64,000 nucleotides of DNA, taken from assembly GCA_947631955.1 (NCBI GenBank), contig CANRNJ010000016.1, forward strand, positions 1 through 64,000, in the 5' to 3' direction. Both the position numbers and the translations under genes were made by a program. Origin of the DNA: an uncultured Lachnospiraceae bacterium. GTDB lineage: Bacteria > Bacillota > Clostridia > Lachnospirales > Lachnospiraceae. Below the pieces are notes generated by a model that saw nothing but the letters and a program-made list of their open reading frames with translations, was not told the DNA's origin and did not search any database. Every line of letters starts with the position of its first letter. The stretch's first letter is position 1. Below are positions 33,595 through 43,715 of the stretch, piece by piece.

Positions 33595-34707
33595 ATGAAG
33601 AAGAAATTGGCACTTTTGTTAGTAGCCGGTATGACAATGGCTTCTGTTATCGGATGCGGCAGCTCCGCTGAAACGACAGCTCCGGCGGCAGACACGGCAG
33701 CAGACACAGCAGCCGATGATGCAGCAGCAGATACCGCTGCAGACGATGCGGCAGCAGACACAGCAGCAGATGACGCAGCAGCAGATACCGCTGCAGACGA
33801 TGCAGCAGCAGATACGGCGGCTTCGGGTGAGCTGATCAAGGTCGGTATCATCAACAACGACCCCAACGAATCCGGCTATCGTACAGCGAACGATGCTGAC
33901 TTAAAGGCAACCTTCTGTGAAGCGAACGGTTACGATGCATCTTTTGCATACAGCCTTAAGAACGAAGAGCAGATCAACTCAGCACAGCAGTTCATTCAGG
34001 ACGGCGTTGACTACCTGCTTCTGTCCGCAGCGGATACATCCGGTTGGGATTCCGTACTGCAGGATGCACAGGCTAACGGCGTAAGAGTTATCCTGTTCGA
34101 CCGTACCATCGATGCAGATCCGAGCCTGTATGAGGCTTCTATCGTATCCGATATGAGAGCTGAGGGTGACAAAGCGGTTGAGTGGATGAAGAGCCAGAAC
34201 CTTGGCGAGTACAACATCATCCATATTCAGGGTGTTATGGGTAGTGCAGCACAGATCGGCCGTTCCGATGCGCTTACAGAAACAGCGGCAGCTGAAGGTT
34301 GGAACATCGTTATGGAGCAGACAGCTAACTGGAACGCTGAGGAAGCACAGCAGATCGTGCAGTCCGTAATCGATTCCGGCGAGAGCTTCAACGTGATCTA
34401 TGCTGAGAACGACAACATGGCACAGGGCGCTGTAGCGGCTCTTGACAGTGCAGGTATCACACACGGTGTGAACGGCGACGTTAAGATCATTGGTTTCGAT
34501 ACCAACAAGTTTGCTCTTGAAGAGCTGCTTGCAGGCAACTGGAACTACGACGGACAGTGTAACCCGTTCCAGTCTTCCTATATCGACGACATCATCAAGA
34601 CTCTTGAGAGCGGCGGTACGATCTCCGAGAAGACTATCATCATGGATGAAAAGGGCTTCGACGCAGAAACGATCACTCAGGAAGATGTTGATACTTACGG
34701 TATCTAA
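33595..34707 (+). CDS. sugar ABC transporter substrate-binding lipoprotein (YtfQ-like)
   Basis: 370 aa. Signal peptide with lipobox ASVIGC, lipid Cys at residue 21. Residues ~31-77 are a low-complexity linker of repeated DDAAADTAA. The rest is a type I binding fold like YtfQ: VGIINNDPNESGYRTAND, AADTSGWDSVLQDAQANG, VRVILFDRTIDADPS, GVMGSAAQIGRSDAL, YAENDNMAQGAVAAL, NPFQSSYIDDIIKTL. Captures a pentose or furanose sugar for the permeases encoded downstream. GGGAGGAAAAAAG precedes the ATG. A hairpin follows the gene, which usually lets binding protein mRNA outnumber the rest of the operon. Confidence 0.9.
   Translation: MKKKLALLLVAGMTMASVIGCGSSAETTAPAADTAADTAADDAAADTAADDAAADTAADDAAADTAADDAAADTAASGELIKVGIINNDPNESGYRTANDADLKATFCEANGYDASFAYSLKNEEQINSAQQFIQDGVDYLLLSAADTSGWDSVLQDAQANGVRVILFDRTIDADPSLYEASIVSDMRAEGDKAVEWMKSQNLGEYNIIHIQGVMGSAAQIGRSDALTETAAAEGWNIVMEQTANWNAEEAQQIVQSVIDSGESFNVIYAENDNMAQGAVAALDSAGITHGVNGDVKIIGFDTNKFALEELLAGNWNYDGQCNPFQSSYIDDIIKTLESGGTISEKTIIMDEKGFDAETITQEDVDTYGI
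33685..33825 (+). repeat. tandem repeat coding the Ala/Asp-rich linker
   Basis: Near-identical 27-bp units code DDAAADTAA, about four and a half copies, inside the binding protein gene just after the lipid Cys. The acidic linker likely spaces the binding domain from the membrane or through the wall. Such repeats can change copy number by slippage. Confidence 0.8.
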
Positions 34708-34745
34708 GCTTAGCGGAACCGTATAGATCTTGCGGCTGAGTAAGT

Positions 34746-34786
34746 GGGCGCAGTGCAGAGGATATTATGCGCTGCGCCCTTGTTTT
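34746..34786 (+). terminator. attenuating hairpin after the binding protein gene
   Basis: GGGCGCAGTGC pairs GCGCTGCGCCC (one mismatch), then TTGTTTT. Lies in the 143-nt gap before the ATPase gene and likely stops part of the transcripts. Confidence 0.75.
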
Positions 34787-34850
34787 ATGCAAAGGGAATA
34801 TGGTAACATAGTAAATATAAATAAGAAAACAGCAGGAGGTGGATTTAGGG

Positions 34851-36377
34851 GTGAGTGATAACATTCTCTTACAGATGAAAAACATTCACAAGCGCTTTCC
34901 CGGCGTATATGCCCTGCAGGGGGTGGATTTCAAGCTGCGAGCGGGCGAGATCCATGCGCTGATGGGTGAAAACGGAGCCGGAAAATCGACCTTGATCAAA
35001 GTGTTGACGGGGGTTTACACGAAGGATGAAGGCGAGATCAGCATCGAGGGCAGCCCGGTGGCGATACATTCGCCGCAGGCGGCACAGAATGTCGGCATCA
35101 GCACGGTTTATCAGGAGATCACGCTCTGCCCGAATCTGTCGGTAGCCGAGAATATGTTTATCGGACGTACCGCAGGACTGGGGCAGAACTGGAAGAAGAT
35201 GAACTCCGACGCGGAGAAGATCTTACAGTCGCTCGATATTCCGGCGAAGGCAACGCAGCAGCTTTCAAGCTGCTCCATCGCGGTACAGCAGATGGTAGCG
35301 ATCGCGCGGGCGGTGGATATGGACTGTAAAGTGCTGATCTTAGACGAGCCGACCTCTTCTCTTGATGAAAGTGAGGTTGCGAAGCTGTTTAAGCTGATGC
35401 GTGACTTAAAGGGCAGAGGAGTCGGTATTATCTTTGTGACACACTTCCTCGATCAGGTATATGAAGTCTGTGACAGGATCACGGTCATGAGGGACGGCCA
35501 GCTGGTCGGAGAATACGTGATCGAAGACCTTCCGAGAGTGCAGCTCGTTTCCAAGATGCTTGGCAAGGAATTTAACGATATGGACGATATCAGCGGCGAA
35601 TATCAGACCTATGAGCGCAAAGCGGACGAAAAGCCTGTCTTTGAAGCAAAAGGACTGGCCAGCGAATCGGGCATCAAGCCTTTTGATTTCCATATCGACA
35701 AGGGTGAGGTCAACGGATTTACCGGACTTCTCGGTTCCGGCAGAAGCGAATGTGTGCGCGCGATATTCGGTGCGGACAAAGTGACGGGCGGATCTGTCAA
35801 GATGAACGGTAAGGATGTGAAGATCAGGAAACCTCTTGACGCGATGCGGCATGGGATCGCCTATCTTCCCGAAGACCGTAAGGTGGACGGCATCGTCGGC
35901 GATCTGTCCGTGCGGGACAATCTGATCTTGGCGGCGCAGGTGTTAAAGGGCTTCTTAAAACCGTTCTCCAAGGCGGAGGCCAACAAATTTGCCGATGAAT
36001 ATATCAAGCTGTTAAGTATCAAGACGGCTTCGGCGGACACGCCGATCAAATCGCTCTCCGGCGGCAACCAGCAGAAGGTCATCGTAGCGAGATGGCTTCT
36101 GACCCATCCGGAGTATCTGATCTTAGACGAGCCCACGAGAGGTATCGACGTAGGTACGAAGACGGATATCCAGAAACTGGTGCTGAAACTCGCATCGGAG
36201 GGAATGAGCGTGACCTTTATCTCGTCCGAACTGGACGAAATGCTCAGGACCTGTTCACGTCTGGTCGTTATGAGAGATCTAAACGTAGTAGGAGAACTGA
36301 CGGGACAGGATATGAACCAGAGCAAAGTAATGAGTACGATCGCAGGAGGTGAGAAGCAGAATGCAGAATCAAAATAA
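34851..36377 (+). CDS. sugar ABC transporter ATP-binding protein (two-domain, RbsA/YtfR type)
   Basis: 508 aa from GTG 34851, 10 nt after AGGAGGT (the upstream GTG 34839 overlaps that site). Two ABC cassettes: the first with Walker A GENGAGKST and Walker B VLILDEPTSSLDE; the second with a degenerate Walker A (GLLGSGRSE) and intact LSGGNQQKV signature and LILDEPTRGIDVG. This asymmetry is normal for the RbsA class. Energises import with the two permeases that follow. Confidence 0.93.
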   Translation: MSDNILLQMKNIHKRFPGVYALQGVDFKLRAGEIHALMGENGAGKSTLIKVLTGVYTKDEGEISIEGSPVAIHSPQAAQNVGISTVYQEITLCPNLSVAENMFIGRTAGLGQNWKKMNSDAEKILQSLDIPAKATQQLSSCSIAVQQMVAIARAVDMDCKVLILDEPTSSLDESEVAKLFKLMRDLKGRGVGIIFVTHFLDQVYEVCDRITVMRDGQLVGEYVIEDLPRVQLVSKMLGKEFNDMDDISGEYQTYERKADEKPVFEAKGLASESGIKPFDFHIDKGEVNGFTGLLGSGRSECVRAIFGADKVTGGSVKMNGKDVKIRKPLDAMRHGIAYLPEDRKVDGIVGDLSVRDNLILAAQVLKGFLKPFSKAEANKFADEYIKLLSIKTASADTPIKSLSGGNQQKVIVARWLLTHPEYLILDEPTRGIDVGTKTDIQKLVLKLASEGMSVTFISSELDEMLRTCSRLVVMRDLNVVGELTGQDMNQSKVMSTIAGGEKQNAESK

Positions 36378-37443
36378 ATCAGGTGTTTCGGTATTCTTAG
36401 GCAGACTGGTGAGATCGCAGTATTTTATCCCGTTGACAGCGCTGCTTCTGCTGGCGGTATTTAATCTGATTGCCGATCCGGCCTTTTTCAAGATCACAGT
36501 GACTACGAACAGCGCCGGGAACCGGGTGCTTGCGGGCACACCGATCACGATCCTGGACTATGGTTCAGAACTGGCGATCCTTGCCATCGGTATGACGCTT
36601 GTTACGGCGGCGGCTAAAGGACAGGATATCAGCGTGGGCGCGGCGGTAGCGATCGCGGGCAGCTTTATCCTTCGTATGCTGAGCGGCGGCAATGCCAACG
36701 CTGCAACATTACAGATGCCCATTATCTGCGCGTTCCTGCTTGGCTGCATAGTAGCGATGCTGTTTGGCGCTTTTAACGGCGTGCTGGTGGCGTTCTTCAA
36801 GATACAGCCGATGATCGCCACACTGATCCTGTATACGGCGGGCCGTTCCATTGCGGCGTGGTTTAACAACAACGAGCTGCCGATCATCAAGGATGCATCG
36901 TTTTCCTATATCGGCGGATTTATTCCGGGTATTCCGATCCCTACGCCGTTCTTCATCATGGTGATCTGCGTAGTGATCATCACTCTGGTGCTTAAGTTCA
37001 CCAATCTGAGGCTGTATGCACAGGCGGTAGGCATCAACGAGAACTCCGCCCGCTTAAACGGCCTGAATCCTGCGGCGATCAAGATCCTGTCCTTCGTGAT
37101 CTTGGGTCTGTGTGTGGCGGTCGTAGGACTGATCAAGGTAAGCCGCGTATCTTCCATCAACTACTCGGTCATCGCAAAAGATATCGAGATGGATGCCATC
37201 CTTGCGGTGGCGCTGGGCGGCAACTCCTTAAGCGGCGGTAAATTTAATATGGCAACTTCCATTATGGGCGCATATATCATCCAGTTTCTGACACAGACTC
37301 TGTACAAGTACAAGGTGCCTTCCGAGGCGCTTCCCGCGTACAAGGCGGTCGTTGTCATCGTGTTGGTCATCATGAGCGCGCCGACGGTAAGAGAGTTCTT
37401 TTCCTCCCGTATGAAAAAAGTCAAAGTAAAGGAGGTCGCTTAG
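36361..37443 (+). CDS. sugar ABC transporter permease 1 (YtfT-like)
   Basis: 360 aa from ATG 36361, 10 nt after AGGAGGT; its start overlaps the ATPase gene by 17 nt. About eight to ten membrane helices. Motif LAIGMTLVTAAAKGQDISVGA near residue 80, and SVGA-type GALNG-like FGAFNGVLVAFFKIQPMIATLILY, as in RbsC/YtfT permeases. A second, different permease follows, which matches the YtfT/YjfF arrangement rather than a homodimeric RbsC. Confidence 0.9.
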   Translation: MQNQNKSGVSVFLGRLVRSQYFIPLTALLLLAVFNLIADPAFFKITVTTNSAGNRVLAGTPITILDYGSELAILAIGMTLVTAAAKGQDISVGAAVAIAGSFILRMLSGGNANAATLQMPIICAFLLGCIVAMLFGAFNGVLVAFFKIQPMIATLILYTAGRSIAAWFNNNELPIIKDASFSYIGGFIPGIPIPTPFFIMVICVVIITLVLKFTNLRLYAQAVGINENSARLNGLNPAAIKILSFVILGLCVAVVGLIKVSRVSSINYSVIAKDIEMDAILAVALGGNSLSGGKFNMATSIMGAYIIQFLTQTLYKYKVPSEALPAYKAVVVIVLVIMSAPTVREFFSSRMKKVKVKEVA

Positions 37444-37444
37444 T

Positions 37445-38491
37445 ATGTCAAAGAATAATACGACCGCGCCGTCCGGCGGATTGCGCGGCAAATGGAACAG
37501 CATGACGGATACTAACAAGCTCCTTACCATTACGGTCATAGCGTTTTTCCTGATGTACATAGGCGCGATGATCTTCTTGAAGGGCGGTTTCCTGCGGACG
37601 CAGACGTTCTTTAATATCCTGAATGCCAATGCGGCGCTCATTGTTTTGTCCTGCGGTCTGAGCCTTGTCATGATCACGGGAAGTATCGATATCTCGGTCG
37701 GCGGCGTCACCGCGCTCATCACGATGTGCTGCGCGGTCTATCTGGACAATATGGGCGGCAACGTGGCTGTGTCGGTGCTGATCGCACTGGCGATCGGACT
37801 GGCGTTCGGCGCTTTTCAGGGCGCGCTTGTGGCGTTCCTTGATATCCAGCCGTTTATCGTAACACTGGCGGGTATGTTCTTTGCCAAAGGTATGACGACG
37901 ATCGTCAATTCCAATCCGTTCAACGTCAAGAACGAAGGCTTTACGGCGCTTAAGAATACCCGTATCACGGTGCCGGGCATGGGCTTTGTAAATCCCAAGG
38001 GCATCTATGTGGACGCTTATGTGGAGATCGGCGTGGTCATTGCGCTCCTCGTGGTGGTCGTTATGTTCTGTATGCTTCGCTGGACGAAGCTCGGCCGTGC
38101 GTTCTACGCGGTGGGCGGCAATGTACAGAGTGCGCTGATGCTCGGTATCAATGTAAAGAAGACGAAGTTTCTGGCGCACCTTATCTGCGGCCTTCTCTCC
38201 GGTATCGGCGGATATGTGTATTTCTTACATTCCGGCAACGGCGCCGTAACCAATGCGGCGGGCGCGGAGATGAACGCTATCGCATCCTCCATTATCGGCG
38301 GTACGATGCTGACGGGCGGCGTCGGCAATATCATCGGTACTTTCTTCGGTGTATTGTCATTCAGTACGATCCAGAATATCGTTACCTCCGCCGGTCTGGA
38401 CGAGGCGTGGTGGACGGGTATCACCAAGGCGGCTATCCTGTGCCTGTTCTTAGTGATCCAGAGTATTGTTATGTCGCGTAAAAAGAAATAG
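37445..38491 (+). CDS. sugar ABC transporter permease 2 (YjfF-like)
   Basis: 348 aa; starts 1 nt after the stop of permease 1, with GGAGGT upstream. Multiple helices and the family motif SCGLSLVMITGSIDISVGG near residue 75, FGAFQGALVAFLDIQPFIVTLAGM, GGNVQSALMLGINV and MLTGGVGNIIGTFFGV. Pairs with permease 1 to form the membrane channel. Confidence 0.9.
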   Translation: MSKNNTTAPSGGLRGKWNSMTDTNKLLTITVIAFFLMYIGAMIFLKGGFLRTQTFFNILNANAALIVLSCGLSLVMITGSIDISVGGVTALITMCCAVYLDNMGGNVAVSVLIALAIGLAFGAFQGALVAFLDIQPFIVTLAGMFFAKGMTTIVNSNPFNVKNEGFTALKNTRITVPGMGFVNPKGIYVDAYVEIGVVIALLVVVVMFCMLRWTKLGRAFYAVGGNVQSALMLGINVKKTKFLAHLICGLLSGIGGYVYFLHSGNGAVTNAAGAEMNAIASSIIGGTMLTGGVGNIIGTFFGVLSFSTIQNIVTSAGLDEAWWTGITKAAILCLFLVIQSIVMSRKKK

Positions 38492-38572
38492 ATCATCATG
38501 AAACAAAAGCAGGCTGCACATCGGGATCTTCTGTACCGATGCGGCAGCCTTGCACTTTTACGGAGGTGTATA

Positions 38573-40162
38573 ATGGGAGCAAAACAATGTATTGCAGACG
38601 GGAAAGCCGTATTGGGCATCGAGTTTGGTTCTACGAGGATCAAAGCGGTGCTTGTGGATGAAAACAACAAGCCGATCGCATCCGGCGCGCACGACTGGGA
38701 GAACAGACTGGAGAACGGGATCTGGACTTACAGCTTGGACGATATCTGGACGGGGCTTCAGGACTGTTATGCGAAACTGGCGCAGGACGTACAGGCGCAG
38801 TATGGCGAGAAGATCGTCAAGCTTGGCGCCATCGGATTTTCCGCCATGATGCACGGATATATGGCTTTTAACGCTGAGGAGGAACTGATGGTTCCTTTCC
38901 GCACATGGCGCAACACGATCACGGAGGAGGCTTCCGAGAAGCTGACGAAGCTGTTTGACTATCATATTCCGCAGAGATGGACGATCGCGCATCTCTATCA
39001 GGCCATTTTAAACGGCGAGGAGCATGTGGCGGATCTTGCGTTTGTCATTACGCTTGCGGGTTATATTCAGTGGAAACTGACGGGGGAGAAGATCGTCGGC
39101 GTGGGCGAGGCGTCCGGCATGTTCCCCATCGATATTGCCACGGGGCAGTTCAATGAGGCGATGATAGACAAATTTGACGCGGCAGTCGCGGACAAAGGAT
39201 TTGCATGGAAACTGCGCGATATCCTGCCGGCCGTATATACGGCGGGGCAGCAGGCGGGCGCGCTGACCGCGGAGGGCGCGAAACTGCTGGATCCCACAGG
39301 CACATTGCAGGCAGGCATCCCGTTCTGTCCGCCGGAAGGCGACGCGGGCACGGGCATGGCGGCCACCAACAGCGTGGCGAAGCGCACCGGTAATGTATCC
39401 GCGGGCACCAGCGTGTTCGGCATGATCGTACTGGAGAAAGAACTTTCCAAAGTATACGATGCGATCGATCTCGTCACCACGCCGGACGGCAGCCTTGTGG
39501 CGATGGTGCACTGTAATAACTGTACTTCCGACCTCAATGCGTGGGTAAATCTTTTTAAAGAATATTCCGAGATGATGGGCATGAAAGTGGATATGAACGA
39601 GTTGTACGGCAATCTGTACCGCAAAGCGCTGGAAGGCGAAGACGACTGCGGCGGACTGCTTGCATACAATTACTTCTCCGGCGAGCATGTAACAGGCTTT
39701 AACGAGGGACGCCCCCTGTTTGTCCGGACGCCCGACGCGAAGTTCAGTCTTGCGAATTTCATGCGGGTACATCTCTTTACCTCGCTGGGCGCGCTGAAGA
39801 CGGGACTGGATATCCTGTTAAAAGAAGAGGGTGTTCAGGTAGATGAGATCTTAGGACATGGCGGTCTGTTCAAGACCAAAGGAGTGGGACAGAGTATTCT
39901 CGCGGCGGCGATCGACGCTCCGGTGAGCGTCATGGAAACCGCAGGGGAAGGCGGCGCATGGGGTATCGCGCTGCTGGCGTCATACATGATCCATAAAGAC
40001 GCCGGTGAGAGCCTCGCAGCGTTCCTTGACAAGAAAGTATTTGCCGGACAGAAGGGCGAAAAGATGGCTCCGAAAGCGTCTGACGTGGAAGGTTTTGATC
40101 GATTCATGAAGCGTTACAGCGCAGGACTTGCCATTGAAAGAGCGGCGGTTGAAAACCTGTAG
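38573..40162 (+). CDS. FGGY family carbohydrate kinase, probable ribulokinase type
   Basis: 529 aa from ATG 38573 with GGAGGT upstream. N-terminal ATP fold [18 protein letters not shown], then [15 protein letters not shown] and [35 protein letters not shown] and the C-terminal [17 protein letters not shown] and [16 protein letters not shown]. Phosphorylates a keto sugar, giving a 5-phosphate. The AraD gene next door favours L-ribulose, and the sequence resembles ribulokinases of Bacteroides type; xylulose cannot be excluded. Confidence 0.82.
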   Translation: MGAKQCIADGKAVLGIEFGSTRIKAVLVDENNKPIASGAHDWENRLENGIWTYSLDDIWTGLQDCYAKLAQDVQAQYGEKIVKLGAIGFSAMMHGYMAFNAEEELMVPFRTWRNTITEEASEKLTKLFDYHIPQRWTIAHLYQAILNGEEHVADLAFVITLAGYIQWKLTGEKIVGVGEASGMFPIDIATGQFNEAMIDKFDAAVADKGFAWKLRDILPAVYTAGQQAGALTAEGAKLLDPTGTLQAGIPFCPPEGDAGTGMAATNSVAKRTGNVSAGTSVFGMIVLEKELSKVYDAIDLVTTPDGSLVAMVHCNNCTSDLNAWVNLFKEYSEMMGMKVDMNELYGNLYRKALEGEDDCGGLLAYNYFSGEHVTGFNEGRPLFVRTPDAKFSLANFMRVHLFTSLGALKTGLDILLKEEGVQVDEILGHGGLFKTKGVGQSILAAAIDAPVSVMETAGEGGAWGIALLASYMIHKDAGESLAAFLDKKVFAGQKGEKMAPKASDVEGFDRFMKRYSAGLAIERAAVENL

Positions 40163-40179
40163 GCGAAGAGAGCAGACAG

Positions 40180-40262
40180 CCCTGAAAAGGCGCAGAAGGG
40201 GACAGACAGCAGCTCTGAAAGGGCGTAGAGGAAAAAGAGATAACCCTGAAATGAAGCAGAGG
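40180..40262. repeat. three degenerate repeats in the kinase-araD gap
   Basis: CCCTGAAAAGGCGCAGAAGG (40180), CTCTGAAAGGGCGTAGAGG (40213) and CCCTGAAATGAAGCAGAGG (40244), at 31-33 bp spacing. Purine-rich, with GACAGACAGCAG between the first two, somewhat like the minisatellite at 1208. Role unknown. Confidence 0.55.
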
Positions 40263-40276
40263 AAAAGGAGAGATCT

Positions 40277-40975
40277 ATGTTAGAAGAATTGAAAAAGCGG
40301 GTCTATGAGGCAAATATGCTTCTTCCGAAATACGGACTGGTCACTTTTACATGGGGCAATGTCAGCGAGATCGACAGAGAAAGCGGTATCTTTGCGATCA
40401 AGCCCAGCGGCGTGGATTATGATAAGCTGACGCATGACGATATGGTATTGATGGATCTTGACGGAAATAAAGTAGAGGGGCGGTACAATCCGTCTTCCGA
40501 TACGGCCACCCATCTGGAGCTGTATAAGGCGTTTCCCGAAATCGGCGGCGTGGTGCACACCCATTCTTCTTATGCGACCAGCTGGGCGCAGGCGGGACGG
40601 AGCATCCCCTGTTACGGCACCACCCATGCGGACTATTTCTACGGGGAGATCCCGTGTCTGAGATGTCTGACCGCGGACGAGATAGAGGACGCCTATGAAA
40701 AGAATACGGGACTTCTGATCGTCAGCGAGCTGAAACGCATGGAGAAGGATCCTGCGGCGGTCCCCGCGGTCCTGTGCAAGAACCACGGGCCTTTTGCGTG
40801 GGGAAAAGACGCGCATGAGGCGGTGCACAATGCAGTCGTTCTGGAGGAAGTGGCCAAGATGGCATACCGCGCGGAAACGATCAACAAGGATATCGCGCCT
40901 GCGCCTCAGGAACTCCAGGATAAGCATTATTACAGAAAGCACGGCGCCAATGCTTATTACGGCCAAGGCCGGTAG
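40277..40975 (+). CDS. araD: L-ribulose-5-phosphate 4-epimerase
   Basis: 232 aa class II aldolase fold. Substrate and metal sites are visible: [24 protein letters not shown], zinc His pair in [16 protein letters not shown] near residue 95 and third His in [11 protein letters not shown] near 170; [12 protein letters not shown] is typical of AraD/UlaF/SgbE. Converts L-ribulose 5-phosphate to D-xylulose 5-phosphate. UlaF-type roles in ascorbate use are possible by family but do not fit the neighbours. AAAAGGAGAG lies upstream. Confidence 0.9.
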   Translation: MLEELKKRVYEANMLLPKYGLVTFTWGNVSEIDRESGIFAIKPSGVDYDKLTHDDMVLMDLDGNKVEGRYNPSSDTATHLELYKAFPEIGGVVHTHSSYATSWAQAGRSIPCYGTTHADYFYGEIPCLRCLTADEIEDAYEKNTGLLIVSELKRMEKDPAAVPAVLCKNHGPFAWGKDAHEAVHNAVVLEEVAKMAYRAETINKDIAPAPQELQDKHYYRKHGANAYYGQGR

Positions 40976-41113
40976 GAGAAACGGCGGCCTGCGGTTCGGG
41001 AGGCTCCGGATATCGTGGCAAGATAACGCAAACACAAAGCAAAAATTCGGTGGTGGCATAGAACAGTTTATGCTATGATAGGGTAAGGAAAAAATATAAG
41101 ACGGAGGTTAGAG

Positions 41114-41953
41114 ATGAACAAATTAGAGTTACAGAAAACAGCTAATGAAGTTCGTAAAGGGATCGTAACCGCTGTGCACAGTGCGAAAGCGGGACATCCG
41201 GGCGGCTCGCTGTCCGCGGCGGATATCTTTACATATCTCTATTTTGAGGAGATGAATATCGATCCGAAGGATCCCAAGAAGGCCGACAGGGACAGATTTG
41301 TCCTGTCCAAAGGGCACACGGCGCCGGGACTGTATTCGGCGCTGGCCAACAGAGGATATTTTCCGGTAGAGGATCTGAAGACTCTGCGCCATCTGGGCTC
41401 CTATCTTCAGGGACATCCCTGTATGCAGGAAACGCCCGGCGTGGACATGTCTTCCGGCTCTCTCGGACAGGGAATCTCCGCAGCGGTCGGCATGGCGCTG
41501 GCAGGCAGGATGGACAACAAGGATTATAGAGTATACACGCTTTTAGGCGACGGTGAGATCCAAGAAGGACAGGTCTGGGAGGCATCCATGTTTGCGGGCC
41601 ACCGTAAACTGGATAATCTGGTAGTTATCGTGGACAACAACGGACTGCAGATCGACGGTAAGGTGGAAGACGTATGTTCCCCGTACCCGATCGACAAGAA
41701 GTTTGAAGCGTTCAACTTCCATGTGATCAATATTGACGGCAATGATTTTGACCAGATCGACGCGGCGTTCAAAGAAGCGAGGGCAACGAAAGGCATGCCC
41801 ACCGCGATCATCTGCAAGACCGTCAAAGGCAAGGGCGTTTCTTTCATGGAAAACAACGCGGGATGGCATGGCAAAGCGCCTAACGACGAGGAGTATGCCA
41901 TAGCGATGGCGGATCTTGAAAAGATCGGAAAAGAATTAGGAGGTGCAGACTGA
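41114..41953 (+). CDS. transketolase, N-terminal subunit
   Basis: 279 aa, only the thiamine diphosphate-binding half of a full transketolase. SAKAGHPGGSLSAADI, KGHTAPGLYSALANRG, SGSLGQGISAAVGMALAGR and LLGDGEIQEGQVWEA (metal and TPP site) are clear, with VDNNGLQIDG following. Works with the next gene's product. An extended -10 (TG-C-TATGAT, 41071-41079) upstream could give it a separate promoter. Its stop overlaps the next start by 1 nt. Confidence 0.93.
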   Translation: MNKLELQKTANEVRKGIVTAVHSAKAGHPGGSLSAADIFTYLYFEEMNIDPKDPKKADRDRFVLSKGHTAPGLYSALANRGYFPVEDLKTLRHLGSYLQGHPCMQETPGVDMSSGSLGQGISAAVGMALAGRMDNKDYRVYTLLGDGEIQEGQVWEASMFAGHRKLDNLVVIVDNNGLQIDGKVEDVCSPYPIDKKFEAFNFHVINIDGNDFDQIDAAFKEARATKGMPTAIICKTVKGKGVSFMENNAGWHGKAPNDEEYAIAMADLEKIGKELGGAD

Positions 41954-42894
41954 TGGCTGATGTAAAGAAAGTTGCTACACGAGAAAGTTACGGTAATGCA
42001 CTTGCCGAGTGTGGAGCCGATTTCCCCAATCTGGTGGTTCTGGACGCGGATCTTGCGGGAGCGACCAAGACGGGTGTGTTTCAGAAAGCGTTTCCCGACA
42101 GACATATTGACTGCGGTATTGCAGAATGTAATATGACAGGTATTGCGGCGGGTCTTGCAACCTGCGGCAAGATTCCTTTTATCAGTTCTTTTGCCATGTT
42201 TGCGGCGGGACGTAATTTCGAGCAGGTCCGCAATTCCATAGGCTATCCGCATCTGAACGTTAAGATCGGCGCGACCCATGCGGGCATTACGGTAGGCGAA
42301 GACGGCGCGACGCACCAGTGCAACGAAGACGTGGCGCTTATGAGGACCATTCCGGGCATGACCGTTATCGTCCCCTCGGATGATGTGGAAGCCAAAGCGG
42401 CTGTCCGCGCGGCAATCGAGTTCAACGGGCCGGTGTATCTCCGTTTCGGACGTGCAGCCGTTCCGGTGATCAACGACAGACCGGATTATAAATTTGAGAT
42501 CGGCAAAGGCGTACTGCTCCGGGAAGGAAAAGACGTGACGATCATCGCGGCGGGCATCACCGTGTCTTCCGCACTGGATGCGGCTGACATGCTGGCGGCG
42601 GACGGGATCAGCGCCGAGGTGATCAATATCCACACCATTAAGCCTTTGGACGAAGAGTTGGTGATCGCATCCGCAAAGAAGACGGGTAAAGTCGTAACGG
42701 CGGAGGAGCACAGCGTGATCGGCGGCCTCGGCAGCGCGGTATGCGACTGTCTGTCCCAGAAGCGCCCGACGCCCGTGCTTAAGATCGGTATGCAGGATGT
42801 GTTCGGAGAGTCCGGCCCTGCAAACGCCCTCGTTGAGAAATACGGTTTAGACGGCAAGGGCATTTATAACTCTGTCAAAAGTTTTGTGAAATAA
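41953..42894 (+). CDS. transketolase, C-terminal subunit
   Basis: 313 aa. Pyrimidine-binding and C-terminal domains of transketolase: VVLDADLAGATKTG, CGIAECNMTGIAAGLATCGKI, FAMFAAGRNFEQVRNSI, THAGITVGEDGATHQCNEDVALMRTIPGM and the C-terminal VVTAEEHSVIGGLGSAV. Together with the N-terminal subunit it moves two-carbon units between xylulose 5-phosphate and aldose phosphates. Split transketolases of this size are common in Firmicutes pentose loci. Confidence 0.93.
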   Translation: MADVKKVATRESYGNALAECGADFPNLVVLDADLAGATKTGVFQKAFPDRHIDCGIAECNMTGIAAGLATCGKIPFISSFAMFAAGRNFEQVRNSIGYPHLNVKIGATHAGITVGEDGATHQCNEDVALMRTIPGMTVIVPSDDVEAKAAVRAAIEFNGPVYLRFGRAAVPVINDRPDYKFEIGKGVLLREGKDVTIIAAGITVSSALDAADMLAADGISAEVINIHTIKPLDEELVIASAKKTGKVVTAEEHSVIGGLGSAVCDCLSQKRPTPVLKIGMQDVFGESGPANALVEKYGLDGKGIYNSVKSFVK

Positions 42895-42968
42895 ATGCTT
42901 GGTTCCTGACCGCCGGTGTCTGTACCGGCGGAAAGGGTCCGATATGAGGGAAAGGCATGGGCATATAA

Positions 42969-43637
42969 ATGTCTGAGAGTTGCAGCAGAAAGAATATACT
43001 TTCTCCTTCCATATTGGCAGCGGATTTTGCCATACTGGGGGAACAGATCAAGGAGGCGGCCGCGGCGGGCGCGGAATATCTTCATATCGATGTGATGGAC
43101 GGGGTGTTCGTGCCTTCCATATCGTTTGGCATGCCGGTGGTAAAGACGATCCGCAAGACGACCAATATCGTGTTTGACGTGCATCTTATGATCGTGGAAC
43201 CGGAGAGGTATGTAAAGGAATTTGCCGAGTGCGGCGCCGACAGCATCACTTTTCATCTGGAAGCGGCGGAAGATGCCGACGAATTGATCGATCAGATACA
43301 CGATCTCGGCTGTAAAGCGGGGATGTCGATCAAACCGCAGACTCCTGTAGAAGTGGTCAGAAAACATTTAAGCAGACTGGATATGCTCCTGTTAATGACG
43401 GTGGAACCGGGATTCGGCGGACAAAAATACATTCCTGAATCCACGGAGCGCCTAAGGCAGCTGCGGCAGATGGCGGATGAGATCAATCCGGCTCTGGACA
43501 TACAGGTGGACGGGGGCATCACCACAGACAACGTCAGGATGGTTTTAGATGCCGGAGCCAATGTCATTGTGGCGGGTTCCGCGGTATTTAAAGGAAACAT
43601 AACGGACAACATCAAAAAATTAATGGCGCAGTTCTGA
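42969..43637 (+). CDS. rpe: ribulose-phosphate 3-epimerase
   Basis: 222 aa TIM barrel. LSPSILAADFAILGEQI, HIDVMDGVFVPSISFG, DVHLMIVEPERYV, MTVEPGFGGQKYIPE and VDGGITTDN are the diagnostic Rpe blocks with metal His and catalytic Asp residues. Interconverts xylulose and ribulose 5-phosphates, linking AraD product to the pentose phosphate pathway. End of the sugar gene run. Confidence 0.94.
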   Translation: MSESCSRKNILSPSILAADFAILGEQIKEAAAAGAEYLHIDVMDGVFVPSISFGMPVVKTIRKTTNIVFDVHLMIVEPERYVKEFAECGADSITFHLEAAEDADELIDQIHDLGCKAGMSIKPQTPVEVVRKHLSRLDMLLLMTVEPGFGGQKYIPESTERLRQLRQMADEINPALDIQVDGGITTDNVRMVLDAGANVIVAGSAVFKGNITDNIKKLMAQF

Positions 43638-43649
43638 CTGCGCCATTTG
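43623..43649. terminator. hairpin at the rpe stop codon
   Basis: ATGGCGCAGT pairs ACTGCGCCAT across a 4-nt loop that includes part of the rpe stop, followed by TTG. The T tract is short. Probably ends the rpe transcript. Confidence 0.6.
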
Positions 43650-43715
43650 AATTGTGCCGGAACAAGACTTCCGGCCGCATTAAAGATTTCATATCCTGCA
43701 GCAGCAGGGATGTCT

